A stretch of 64,000 nt of DNA from Limibacterium fermenti. GTDB taxonomy: Bacteria > Bacteroidota > Bacteroidia > Bacteroidales > Dysgonomonadaceae. The position numbers and the translations under genes were made by a program. The stretch covers positions 1,054,001 to 1,118,000 of the forward strand of contig NZ_CP159486.1 of NCBI RefSeq assembly GCF_041902845.1. Reading direction: 5' to 3'. This document shows, piece after piece, positions 26,403 through 34,406 of this stretch; position 1 is the first letter of the stretch, and every line of letters starts with the position of its first letter. A model generated the notes under the pieces. That model made no database searches. It was not told the origin of the DNA and worked only from the letters and a program-made list of their open reading frames with translations.

Positions 26403-27169
26403 GAATAGATTTTTACAAACTGATAGAGCAACTTTTGCCGACCTTTCTGCGCAAAGACCGTATACTCGCCTTCCTGCGCGTATTGGTTGCGAAACCCTTG
26501 CAGCAGCTATTCGTCAAGTTCCATCTGTGGCGGATGAAATCACGTTACGAGGCAAGCGTATCCCCGCAGGTGATCTCCCTGATCCACGCCATTGAACGCA
26601 CCTTCGACTGTGTGGCAGAACTAACCGAGTTAGACGGCAAGCCGTATGACTTCCTTATTTCCATCGACCGAAGTACCGACCTGAATGCCATACGCGAGTT
26701 TATCGATAAGCATAAACTTGCCGGCAAGTCGTACTTGTTTAAGCTGGGCGATGCGGCATTCTCGGTTACTTGGCTTAGTCATACCGATGAGCATCTAATA
26801 GAAGAGTATTCAGCAGAATGGACTGAATACATCGACTCGCGTGGAATAGAGTTAAATCTCAGTTTGACTTGGAATAATATGGCATACGGACAATTTCCGG
26901 AGCTTACGCGCGGATGGGCGATAAATATTGAGGCATCGGAGCCTGTAACAAGTGACTTGGAATTTACAGTTTCATTAAAAGTTTTTAATAGTTTTACTAC
27001 AATTACAATCCCTATAGAAGAGACACTTGTTCTTGCTTCCGGCGAAAATTGGCTGATTAAGAATATTAACGAGAAATATTACAATAACAATTCACTCGTG
27101 ATAAGGATTCAGGACGTGACGTTTTCTCCTGAGGTAGATGAACATCATTTTTATGATTTAAAGTATTAA
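26399..27169 (+). CDS. Tail protein I-like baseplate protein (Mu gp48-like position)
   Basis: A 256-residue protein in the place of gpI / Mu gp48, which attaches tail fibres to the wedge. The N-terminal 140 residues (LIEQLLPTFLRKDRILAFLR, split) look like gpI-type proteins; the C-terminal half (beta-rich, AT-rich codons from about 26800 on) is different in composition and is probably the variable fibre-contact part. The change in base composition within the gene is visible by eye. Confidence 0.6.
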   Translation: MRIDFYKLIEQLLPTFLRKDRILAFLRVLVAKPLQQLFVKFHLWRMKSRYEASVSPQVISLIHAIERTFDCVAELTELDGKPYDFLISIDRSTDLNAIREFIDKHKLAGKSYLFKLGDAAFSVTWLSHTDEHLIEEYSAEWTEYIDSRGIELNLSLTWNNMAYGQFPELTRGWAINIEASEPVTSDLEFTVSLKVFNSFTTITIPIEETLVLASGENWLIKNINEKYYNNNSLVIRIQDVTFSPEVDEHHFYDLKY

Positions 27170-27173
27170 CGAT

Positions 27174-27434
27174 ATGGCAAAGAAACGCAGTTTGACATTA
27201 AAAGTTACAAAAACGCTCTCCGGCGACATGGCGGAAGGGTACCCGCGCACTTATTACGGAATGCAGGCATTCTCGTATAATGGAACGGATTATCCGGCAA
27301 TTGATGCGGAAACATTCTCGATGATGGCAGTGAGCCTATATCAATCCCGTCTGTCTGCTTTCATTGCATACGTAGAATTACAGGAATTCGGACTGAATAT
27401 TAGTGAAGTACAAACCAACGAACCGTATTATTAA
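27174..27434 (+). CDS. Hypothetical tail protein
   Basis: An 86-residue protein between gpI-like and fibre genes. It has the strands TLKVTKTLSGDMAEGYPRTYYG (split) and ends with Tyr residues. No family recognised; a link in the fibre base is suggested by position only. Confidence 0.45.
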   Translation: MAKKRSLTLKVTKTLSGDMAEGYPRTYYGMQAFSYNGTDYPAIDAETFSMMAVSLYQSRLSAFIAYVELQEFGLNISEVQTNEPYY

Positions 27435-27440
27435 AACATT

Positions 27441-28043
27441 ATGGCAACTTATACAGAATTGGAAGAAAGAATAGAAGAATTGAAATCGCGAACGGGGCGT
27501 ATGTCCATCTCTCCGGAAGAAACATTCGACCTGATGAAGGACATGCTTGGCAAAACAAAGGGCGTGGACTATAATGCCGCCTCGATGGCCATACTCGGCA
27601 GTTATGCCACGAAAGCGGATATGGAAGCCGATAAGGCTCCGGTCGGTACCGACGGCAAGCCGTTGAAACATGGACAGACGGTATCCGTTACGAGCGATCC
27701 GGTGAGTGCCAATAACGGCGTATACCGATATCTCGAACCTGGATGGGATTTGGTGTTCCGGTACAACGACAGCCTGATATGGTTAAAGGAGAACCTTTCT
27801 TCGTTGAAAATAGCCTGTTTTTACGCCTCCGTTGCCGATATGCAGGCCGATGATTCACCTGTGAACGAAAGTACCGGGGAGCCGCTGCAAATTGGCGAAC
27901 TGGCCGCGATATCCAACCCGGCAGATACCGGCGATCTGGATAATGGCAAGATATACGCATGGACTGGATCCGGCTGGACCTATATGGGGCAACTCGATTC
28001 GATTACTTCCATGGATTTTACCGATAACTATTTTGACATTTAG
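27441..28043 (+). CDS. Tail fibre-type protein with two internal repeats
   Basis: A 200-residue protein with two similar units of about 55 residues: one begins SYATKADMEADKAPVG and the other FYASVADMQADDSPVN; each runs on through a G-x-P-L-x-x-G strand to GVYRYLEPGWDLV or GKIYAWTGSGWTYMG. Such SYAT-KADME-type repeats occur in tail fibre and appendage proteins. It ends 4 bp before the spike gene. Confidence 0.6.
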   Translation: MATYTELEERIEELKSRTGRMSISPEETFDLMKDMLGKTKGVDYNAASMAILGSYATKADMEADKAPVGTDGKPLKHGQTVSVTSDPVSANNGVYRYLEPGWDLVFRYNDSLIWLKENLSSLKIACFYASVADMQADDSPVNESTGEPLQIGELAAISNPADTGDLDNGKIYAWTGSGWTYMGQLDSITSMDFTDNYFDI

Positions 28044-28047
28044 AAAT

Positions 28048-29691
28048 ATGGCACAAATTATTAAACTCTTAGACAGTCACACAAAAGAAAACGTCAACTA
28101 TGAACAAACCCAATCATGGCATGATGGGACTGAAATGAACGATGAAAAATGCGATGGCGTTATTTATCGAAAAAAGCGGGGCCTGTATTATAGAAGGGCT
28201 TATTCTTCGAGTCTTAATGTAAAATGGTTTGGTGCAATAGGGAATAATAGCAATGATGATACGATTGCATTTAAAAAAGCCATTGCCTTTCTCAAAAATA
28301 TGGGCACTGGTAAATTATACATCCCGACTGGCAACTATGTATTGTCAGATACATTATCTATAGAATTAGACGGTATCCAAATACAGGGTGACGGGTCAAA
28401 AAATTCAATTTTAAGAATAAATCATAATAATGCTGCTCTTAAGTACACAAGCATCATTTCTGATTTATCAATTTCCAAATTTGATATTTCTCAATTAGGA
28501 ATAATAAATATAGTTAATGACGTTTCGTTTCCAAATGATACAATGAAAGGGATAGGCGTATTGTGCAGTCATATGCACTCTTCTTTATTTTATGATGTAT
28601 ATATAGAAAATTTCTTAGATGCCTTGATTTTAGAAGAGTCATATCTCAATAGCTTTATAAATTATTTTTCTCAATCAAATTATCGGGGGGTAAAAACTGT
28701 TGGAGGCTCAAATGGTAATACTTTTTATAATGGCGTTATTAGGAATTCCTCTCTTGATTTAAGAGGCGTCGGCTCAGAAAGAAACCTTTTTATAAATATA
28801 GATATTGAACCTGCAAGTAATACCCAATATGTAGGAAATAATAATACTTTTCAGAATTGTCGATTTGAGAGGTTCAATTTATTACATGCTGATTTTAAAA
28901 AGACGTGGTTTGTACTTGATTCAAAAAATAAATTCATTAATTGTGACTGGCACTGGAATTATGCTGATCAGCCACAAGATTACATGATGATTATAGAAGG
29001 GGAAGGAAACAGGGTAGAGATAGGAGATACCAATACAACGGCAAAATTAATTCTTCTTAAAGCTACTTCAAAATATAATATGATTGATTATAGGGGTAGC
29101 TTTAGAGACTATCAAATTACGGGATCGGTTCGTTATTCTGATTACCCTATACAAGACTGTGGACTTGGCAATGAAATAAATTTCTCGCCTGGAGGGGAAG
29201 TCTCAAAAATAATGGGCGATTATGATCTTTTGAAAATCGGAAAATTTAATAATAAAATATCAGGGCCATGGTATGACAATGTTACAATAAATATGAATAC
29301 CATGTCTATTGTTGAGACTGATATTCATCAGCCGGGTCTCTATACAACTGAACAAAGTGCTCGAAAAATAGAAATAGTGAATGATAATTATGTCAGAAGG
29401 TTCTCAATTTTGTCAGATGTAATAGCAGATAGATTTAAGAAATATTCAGCGTCGGCCTGGATATATATTCCAGCGGGTTTTGACGGAACATACGTCTCAA
29501 TTTCAATTATAGAGGGGATGTATATACCTCTGTTTATGTCCAACGACAATAAAGAAAAATGGGTGCGAGTATTTGGTTATTCCCAGCCACCAGCCTATGA
29601 GCCTGTAGGATTGCACGTAGACACAGATGCTTTATCTGGATATTTTTATTTTTCATTTCCAATCTTATGTGAAGGTTTATCACCCGTTTGA
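28048..29691 (+). CDS. Tail spike, right-handed beta-helix with pectate-lyase-like fold
   Basis: A 547-residue receptor-binding protein, start at ATG 28048 (a longer frame from 27892 runs through the previous gene). The N-terminal 60 residues link to the virion; residues about 65-420 form a beta-helix with the usual cap region WFGAIGNNSNDDTIAFKKAI, then LYIPTGNYVLSD and IQGDGSKNSILRI. The C-terminal 130 residues are a beta-sandwich. The gene is clearly more AT-rich than its neighbours, as host-range genes often are. No catalytic residues identified. Confidence 0.75.
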   Translation: MAQIIKLLDSHTKENVNYEQTQSWHDGTEMNDEKCDGVIYRKKRGLYYRRAYSSSLNVKWFGAIGNNSNDDTIAFKKAIAFLKNMGTGKLYIPTGNYVLSDTLSIELDGIQIQGDGSKNSILRINHNNAALKYTSIISDLSISKFDISQLGIINIVNDVSFPNDTMKGIGVLCSHMHSSLFYDVYIENFLDALILEESYLNSFINYFSQSNYRGVKTVGGSNGNTFYNGVIRNSSLDLRGVGSERNLFINIDIEPASNTQYVGNNNTFQNCRFERFNLLHADFKKTWFVLDSKNKFINCDWHWNYADQPQDYMMIIEGEGNRVEIGDTNTTAKLILLKATSKYNMIDYRGSFRDYQITGSVRYSDYPIQDCGLGNEINFSPGGEVSKIMGDYDLLKIGKFNNKISGPWYDNVTINMNTMSIVETDIHQPGLYTTEQSARKIEIVNDNYVRRFSILSDVIADRFKKYSASAWIYIPAGFDGTYVSISIIEGMYIPLFMSNDNKEKWVRVFGYSQPPAYEPVGLHVDTDALSGYFYFSFPILCEGLSPV

Positions 29692-29717
29692 GGGGGCAGG
29701 CGTAAAAAAGCCCCCGC
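29692..29717 (+). terminator. GC-rich hairpin after the tail spike
   Basis: GGGGGC and GCCCCC arms with a loop of about 12 bases ending in AAAAAA. There is no T-run after it, so it may be a pausing structure and not a full terminator. Confidence 0.4.
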
Positions 29718-29735
29718 CTTCGCCAACCGCTAATT

Positions 29736-29833
29736 TCTCACGTCACCGGTTGAAACGATAAAGGTGCACACACACCAAGACAGAGGCTTATGCCTTTATG
29801 GTGTGTGTGCACCTATTTTATTATGACGTGAGA
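29736..29833. repeat. Nested inverted repeats
   Basis: An outer 10-bp pair (TCTCACGTCA at 29736, TGACGTGAGA at 29824) encloses a perfect 16-bp pair (AGGTGCACACACACCA at 29762, TGGTGTGTGTGCACCT at 29799). The 21-base loop of the inner pair contains AGGC-TTAT-GCCT. The right side is followed by ATTTTATT, so in the plus direction it could end the tail transcript. Size and nesting are larger than a normal terminator. Confidence 0.75.
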
Positions 29834-29887
29834 GAAACAAAAATACAATAAATAAACGAAACAAACTACACTTTTAAAAATTACAGT

Positions 29888-30712
29888 ATGAAAACTCCAA
29901 TTACATATTATGGCGGCAAACAAAACATGCTGAAGCACATCATGCCGCTGATCCCGGCGCATACGATCTACTGTGAATCGTTTGCCGGCGGCGCGGCTGT
30001 TTTCTTTGAAAAGCAGCCATCGCAGATGGATGTGATCAATGACCTGAACGGCGAACTCATCAACTTTTACCGGACGATTGTCTGTAATTATGAAGAACTG
30101 AAACGGGAGATTAACCGGACGCTGCACAGTCGAACGCAGCACGAAAGTGCCTGGTTCATATACAACCATCCCGATGACTTTACCAACATTCAGCGTGCCT
30201 GGTCAGTATTTGTATTGAGTAAATTGGGCTTTGCCGGGCAGTTCAGCAACTCGTTCGGCTTCGATAAGTCCGAAGGCCGTCAGGCTCGGAAAGTCGATTT
30301 CGCCAAGGAAGCCTTCACGGTCGAGTTACGTAAGCGGCTCGAGATAGCCACGATTGAGAACGATGACGCTTTCCGTGTTATTACCCGGTATGATCCTCCT
30401 GAGACGTTTCATTTCATTGATCCGCCGTATGTCGGTTCCGACATGGGCCATTACACCGGCATGTTCGATGATGCGGATCTCGAGAGATTATTACAACTAT
30501 GCGTCACCCTTCAGGGCAAATTCATGCTTACGATGTACCCGAATGACAATATTCAGTTATATGCCGAGCAAAACGGTTGGGTTATTCATTCGGTAGAGCG
30601 ACAGATATCTGCCTGCAAGGAAAACAGGCGTAAACAGGAAGAATGGATCACCTGCAATTATGCCACGCCGATCAGTCAACAAGCTTTGAATTTATTTGAA
30701 ATGCACGTTTAA
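29888..30712 (+). CDS. DNA adenine methylase (D12 class)
   Basis: A 274-residue adenine-N6 methyltransferase. TYYGGKQNML at residues 5-14 is motif X, ESFAGGAAVFFEKQ (about 34-47) binds S-adenosylmethionine, and DPPY at 178-181 is the catalytic motif IV. No restriction gene lies beside it, so it is a solitary phage methylase that could protect the DNA from host restriction, much as Mu places its mom modification gene near the right end. Confidence 0.92.
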   Translation: MKTPITYYGGKQNMLKHIMPLIPAHTIYCESFAGGAAVFFEKQPSQMDVINDLNGELINFYRTIVCNYEELKREINRTLHSRTQHESAWFIYNHPDDFTNIQRAWSVFVLSKLGFAGQFSNSFGFDKSEGRQARKVDFAKEAFTVELRKRLEIATIENDDAFRVITRYDPPETFHFIDPPYVGSDMGHYTGMFDDADLERLLQLCVTLQGKFMLTMYPNDNIQLYAEQNGWVIHSVERQISACKENRRKQEEWITCNYATPISQQALNLFEMHV

Positions 30713-30741
30713 TGAGGATTTAAACTGTGTTTAACGGGTGT

Positions 30742-30772
30742 AAAAAACGTGAGCAGACTGTTCGCGTTTTTT
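30742..30772. terminator. Bidirectional terminator
   Basis: AAAAAACG and CGTTTTTT outer arms with a 13-pair stem including two G-T pairs and a 5-base loop. It separates the methylase from the converging AbiTii gene and has the A and T runs needed in both directions. Confidence 0.75.
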
Positions 30773-30796
30773 GTTTTATAATTCATTTTTATTGAG

Positions 30797-31732
30797 TTAG
30801 AATCCCAAATATGATTTAATTAGTTCCGTTAAAATAGAAATGCCCAGTTCTACTGTTATCTTTCGACCATTTTTTATAAGTTTGTTTGACATTTTCTTTA
30901 TCCAACTTTGAGTTTTTTCGTTAAGTTGTTTAGGCTGCTTTTCTGTGTTTTCGCTATTTATTATTGGGTATAATTCTTCAATATCAGATTTTTCTAAACC
31001 TAATTGATTTAATTCGTCTCTTAACTGATCGAAATTTCCTTTCTGTATAGTGGGCTTTTGATAAATTGTATTACTGTCTCCAGTATTTATTAGATTTCCA
31101 TCTCCGATATTTGTGATATTCTGTGTAAGGTAATTGTGAATTATTTGGTTTGCTTCGTTTCTATTTTTTATTATCTCTTCTATTTCAACTTCATATCCCA
31201 TTTCTGTTTCTAAATTTAGAGCCAAATCCAAAGCATGATTCCGAACCTTTATAAGAATATTCTTATAGACCGTATGGCTTGTGACTTGACGAGTATCAAA
31301 CAGGGAATATAACTTATAGGTAGGGTTATGGTCTCTAATAATTTGCATAATAAATGCACTAATTTCGCTTGGAACTACAAAAGCGATAGTGTCTTCTTTA
31401 TTTTTTGCAGCATCCTCAATAATTGATATACCCTGTTTTATTCTTATTTTGTTGAGATTCTCTTTTAATTCTTCTGGAAAATGAAGGGTAGATATTATCT
31501 GATCCCGTATTGAATAGAAACCGTTAGAATACGTTCCTTGTAGCAATGCGGGAGCTATACGATATTCAGGAAGATTGTCATCGTCCTCATATCCGTTTAA
31601 CTCTTTATTTATCCAACTCAATAATTCTTTATTTCTAATTCTTGAGGCAAGCAATTTTAATTGATATAGTCCATTAGTTAAAGACTCCTTTTCCGTCGAT
31701 AATAAACTCGTTATATTCGTTAAAACATTCAT
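30797..31732 (-). CDS. AbiTii-domain abortive infection protein
   Basis: A 311-residue protein whose N-terminal domain (about residues 1-95) has the AbiTii signature: LYQLKLLASRIRNKELLSWI followed by NKELNGY and EYRIAPALLQGTYSNGF (split). The middle has a hydrophilic linker NIGDGNLINTGDSNTIYQK near 208-226, and the C-terminal part is helical and amphipathic, with a possible membrane-active end. AbiTii domains occur in phage-defence proteins. It lies on the minus strand beyond the phage methylase, facing a right-end sequence, so it is probably cargo of the prophage that excludes other phages. Confidence 0.75.
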   Translation of the reverse strand: MNVLTNITSLLSTEKESLTNGLYQLKLLASRIRNKELLSWINKELNGYEDDDNLPEYRIAPALLQGTYSNGFYSIRDQIISTLHFPEELKENLNKIRIKQGISIIEDAAKNKEDTIAFVVPSEISAFIMQIIRDHNPTYKLYSLFDTRQVTSHTVYKNILIKVRNHALDLALNLETEMGYEVEIEEIIKNRNEANQIIHNYLTQNITNIGDGNLINTGDSNTIYQKPTIQKGNFDQLRDELNQLGLEKSDIEELYPIINSENTEKQPKQLNEKTQSWIKKMSNKLIKNGRKITVELGISILTELIKSYLGF

Positions 31733-31757
31733 TATTATAAGTATTTGATATCAGGTT

Positions 31758-31765
31758 CAAAGATA
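31758..31765 (-). promoter_or_regulatory. -7 box of the AbiTii gene
   Basis: On the minus strand TATCTTTG, an exact Bacteroidota -7 box, 25 bp upstream of the AbiTii ATG. No good -33 TTG lies at the usual distance; only the -7 box is supported. Confidence 0.5.
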
Positions 31766-31773
31766 CATATAAT

Positions 31774-31844
31774 TGTGTTTGAGGGTCTGTTTTTATGTAC
31801 AATTTGTTTTATATTTGTGTACTTTTTGAATTTTCGATTATACA
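31774..31844. repeat. 22-bp periodic TGTAC array, candidate prophage right end
   Basis: TGTGT at 31774, TGTAC at 31796, TGTAC at 31818 and TATACA ending at 31844 follow each other at 22, 22 and about 21 bp, each followed by a T-rich stretch. Mu transposase sites at the right end are also about 22 bp long and adjacent. A right end finishing in TACA at 31844 would leave the host Rpn promoter region outside. The left end is not in the window, so the match cannot be tested here. Confidence 0.4.
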
Positions 31845-31879
31845 TTTCCGGTGAGATTTTATATCTGCAAAAATATATC

Positions 31880-31933
31880 CGACAGAAAATGCTTGACGGT
31901 TCGACAAAGAAATCCTATCTTTGCCTGATTAAT
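31880..31933 (+). promoter_or_regulatory. Promoter of the Rpn-family gene
   Basis: A -33-like TTGAC near 31893 and a -7 box TATCTTTG at about 31917-31924, spacing close to 20 bp, then the ATG at 31946. Both boxes match the Bacteroidota consensus. Confidence 0.65.
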
Positions 31934-31945
31934 TAGGACAATGAC

Positions 31946-32821
31946 ATGGAACGCTTTATCAATCCATTTTCCGATATGGGTTTTAAGCGGATCTTCGGAC
32001 AAGAGGCAACCAAAGACCTGCTGATTGATTTTTTGAACGACTTGCTGGAGGGCGAAAAAACAGTAACGGACATTACTTTTCTCGACAAGGAGATCCTGCC
32101 CGATTTTAACGAGTTTCGCGGGGCAATTTACGACATTTATTGTGTCAACGAATCCGGGGAACATTTTATCGTAGAGATGCAAAACGGTTATCAGACGTAC
32201 TTTCGTGAACGGGCGCTGTTTTACCTTTCGCACATCATCACCCGGCAGGGGCGACCCGGAGGAGATTGGCATTTCGACGTAAAAGCGGTTTACGGCGTGT
32301 TTTTTATGAATTTTTGCCTCGATGACATTCCTCACAAATTGCGCACCGACGTGATTCTTGCCGACCGCGAAACGCATGAACAATTCAGTGATAAGCTGCG
32401 TTTTATTTTCATCGAACTTCCTTACTTTCATAAGCGGGAAGATGAATGCAATACGAATTTCGATAAATGGATATATACACTCAAGAATATGGAAACATTG
32501 AAAACAATTCCTTTCAAGGATCGTAAGAAAGTCTTTAAGAAACTGGAGAAGACGGTGGACCTGGCTTCGATGACTCCGGAAGAGCGTGACCGCTACGAGG
32601 AAAGCATCAAAGTCTATCGCGATTATGTGAATACCATAGAGGATACTTCGCACCGTTCTTGGAGAAAAGGACGAATGGAAGGCCGAGCGGAAGGGCATCG
32701 GGAAGGCCGGGTGGAAGGAAAAATAGAAATGGCCCGAAACATGAAGGCGGAAGGTTTACCGCTTACGCTTATTTCTAAAGTAAGTGGACTTTCTGCCGAA
32801 GAAATAGAAAAACTATCGTGA
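31946..32821 (+). CDS. Rpn-family PD-(D/E)XK nuclease / transposase-like protein
   Basis: A 291-residue member of the Rpn (recombination-promoting nuclease) family. It opens with FINPFSDMGFKRIFG, the family start, and has the nuclease core: GAIYDIYCVNESGEHFIVEM (Asp near residue 65 and the E-x-Q pair FIVEMQ). The C-terminal region is a repeat of basic Gly-Arg-rich turns (GRMEGRAEGHREGRVEG), then a short helix. In E. coli Rpn proteins are DNA endonucleases that raise recombination; they are frequent in Bacteroidota, often in several copies. Confidence 0.85.
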   Translation: MERFINPFSDMGFKRIFGQEATKDLLIDFLNDLLEGEKTVTDITFLDKEILPDFNEFRGAIYDIYCVNESGEHFIVEMQNGYQTYFRERALFYLSHIITRQGRPGGDWHFDVKAVYGVFFMNFCLDDIPHKLRTDVILADRETHEQFSDKLRFIFIELPYFHKREDECNTNFDKWIYTLKNMETLKTIPFKDRKKVFKKLEKTVDLASMTPEERDRYEESIKVYRDYVNTIEDTSHRSWRKGRMEGRAEGHREGRVEGKIEMARNMKAEGLPLTLISKVSGLSAEEIEKLS

Positions 32822-32952
32822 CTGAGGACGTTGCTTCGAGCTCCGTTCTTGGTAAGAAAAATCAAATCACAGTATAGTGTGACTATGGAAAAGTTGGCGA
32901 CTGTCATAAAAGAACGGCGGAACAGACTGGCTGACACGAAGGCGTAAAATAG

Positions 32953-32987
32953 TCACCGGGGATGTCACTTTCCGGCATCCCCGGTGA
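32953..32987. terminator. 12-bp hairpin between convergent genes
   Basis: The arms TCACCGGGGATG and CATCCCCGGTGA are perfect complements with an 11-base loop. It lies between the Rpn gene and the converging DUF6261 gene; no T-run follows, so a factor-dependent or blocking role is possible. From 32822 to 33048 there is no gene; the frame ATG 32885 to 32946 encodes only 20 residues. Confidence 0.6.
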
Positions 32988-33048
32988 GACCGATCCCGCA
33001 AAATGGGACTGGCGTACCGTATTGGATTTACGGGCCGCAGGAATCGGG

Positions 33049-33792
33049 TTATTTTCCGTCCGAAGTTTTTCCGCCTTTTTTCTTCAATCCCCGACTGATT
33101 TTTGCAGAAGTTAATACTTGTTTGATTTCCTCGTTGATGTCGTCGGCTATCGGTTTATAGGCCGCTTCGCCTTCCAACAGAGCCAGGGCGTTTATCACGT
33201 CGGCCATCTTGGTAAAGGCTTTTTGCATTTTGGTGCGGGCTTTTTTCACCTGGCCGATTTCCACGAGCGCCTTGCTGCGTGTGCGATCGTTGTAAATAAC
33301 GCCTAACGCTCCGTTGTATTCGCCCAACTTCGTGACCCACGGATCGGATGCCGAGGTGGTTACCAGCGGTGCATATTCGGGTTTGGCAAAATCCTGCATC
33401 AGATTGGTGACAATTCCGATTTCGGCGAGGATGGGTTTCCGATAGATGTTTTTGCCGTAGTTATCCATCAGTGTCAGTAACTTGGATGCGGCGTTGGACA
33501 CATCCGGATCGGGATGCCGCAATTGCGATTTAAGATGTTGCCGCAATCCCACGATGGTATCGTCGGTTTTCTTGTCCAACTCCCATATTTCCTTCGTTTC
33601 GACATTGGAATAGAGGGGTTTTACGGCAACATCCAATGCGGTATAAGCCGGGGCGAAATGCTCGTCATACGTAGGTTTCAACTTCAGTGTTTCCAAATCT
33701 ACACTCTTGTAATGATTGTCTGTGTTTGTCATTACCTGATAAAAATCCATTACAGGAACTTCATCTAAATTCTTTTTACTAATTAGTGTCAT
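33049..33792 (-). CDS. DUF6261 family protein (copy 1)
   Basis: A 247-residue alpha-helical protein of the Bacteroidota DUF6261 family, start at ATG 33792 (a TTG at 33801 is less likely). It has the family pattern: an N-terminal segment with YDEHFAPAYTALDVAVKP, several amphipathic helices, and the C-terminal TKMADVINALALLEGEAAYKP that matches RLDALMLIEGETAYAAY in copy 2 at 55.0 kb. Function unknown. Its leader is long and full of 42-bp periodic palindromes. Confidence 0.7.
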   Translation of the reverse strand: MTLISKKNLDEVPVMDFYQVMTNTDNHYKSVDLETLKLKPTYDEHFAPAYTALDVAVKPLYSNVETKEIWELDKKTDDTIVGLRQHLKSQLRHPDPDVSNAASKLLTLMDNYGKNIYRKPILAEIGIVTNLMQDFAKPEYAPLVTTSASDPWVTKLGEYNGALGVIYNDRTRSKALVEIGQVKKARTKMQKAFTKMADVINALALLEGEAAYKPIADDINEEIKQVLTSAKISRGLKKKGGKTSDGK

Positions 33793-33844
33793 ACTCAGCA
33801 ATATTTAAATTTATAATAAACGTACTTCCCTTATGTGTTCGGTG

Positions 33845-34196
33845 TTTTCTGACTCTCCGAAAGTCTTTTACATGAGATGTTGGGTGCTTTCGCACTCTCC
33901 GAAAGCTGTTGCATGACGTGTCGGACACTTTCTGACTCTCCGAAAGTCTTTTGCATGACATGTCGGACACTTTCGCGCTCTCCGAAAGCCGTTACATGAC
34001 GTGTTGGACTCTTTCGGAACGTCCGAAAGTCCGTTGCACGACGTGTAATCCGATTTTTAACCGCCGGAACATTTCATTCTCAAAAATAGTTGCGTGGATC
34101 TATCAACCAGCCGCGCCATTTTACAGATACGGTGGCTTTCTCAGGATGAGATACCCTTTTTACTGACGGGTATGATACTTTCTCATGGAGGGAAAG
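33845..34196 (-). repeat. 41-42 bp periodic palindrome array in the DUF6261 leader
   Basis: Five clear units start (plus strand, CTTTC or TTTTC arm) at 33845, 33887, 33928, 33970 and 34011; the right arm CCGAAAG closes each, and the intervening bases are semi-conserved (TGCATGACATGTCGGACA-like). Two further CTTTC arms lie at 34136 and 34178, exactly on the same 42-bp grid, with GGAAAG closing the last. The unit at 34011 has perfect 8-bp arms. The array lies between the candidate promoter and the DUF6261 start, so it is probably transcribed. Confidence 0.8.
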
Positions 34197-34206
34197 TCGA
34201 TTGTTG

Positions 34207-34214
34207 CAAAGGTA
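34207..34214 (-). promoter_or_regulatory. -7 box ahead of DUF6261 copy 1
   Basis: TACCTTTG on the minus strand, an exact Bacteroidota -7 box, about 415 nt upstream of the DUF6261 ATG. No good -33 box is visible, so promoter strength is uncertain. If used, the whole palindrome array becomes a 5' untranslated leader. There is no gene between 33793 and 34403 on either strand. Confidence 0.45.
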
Positions 34215-34355
34215 CAATACAAGATGTTCCGTTGTTCATCTTTAATATACTTTAACCTTGTCTTCCGGGCTTTTGTTTCCTCAAAATCATATCATTCGGA
34301 AAATTCAAAACAGTTTCTTATTTCCCCAACTATCATTATTTAAAAAACAAAGCAT

Positions 34356-34363
34356 TATCTTTG
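34356..34363 (+). promoter_or_regulatory. -7 box of gmd
   Basis: TATCTTTG, exact consensus, about 40-50 bp upstream of the chosen gmd start. Transcription would begin near 34370, which argues against any start upstream of the ATG pair at 34404/34407. Confidence 0.55.
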
Positions 34364-34406
34364 CACCCATTAGGTGATGAGACCTTATGACAAAATAGGA
34401 AAGATG

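Noticed and set aside
29692..29717. Phage end or packaging site at the GGGGGC hairpin
   Set aside because: A Mu-like phage has no cos or pac of this kind, and the methylase and AbiTii genes lie beyond it.
32885..32946. Short frame of 20 residues after the Rpn gene
   Set aside because: No ribosome-binding or promoter evidence; too short to support.
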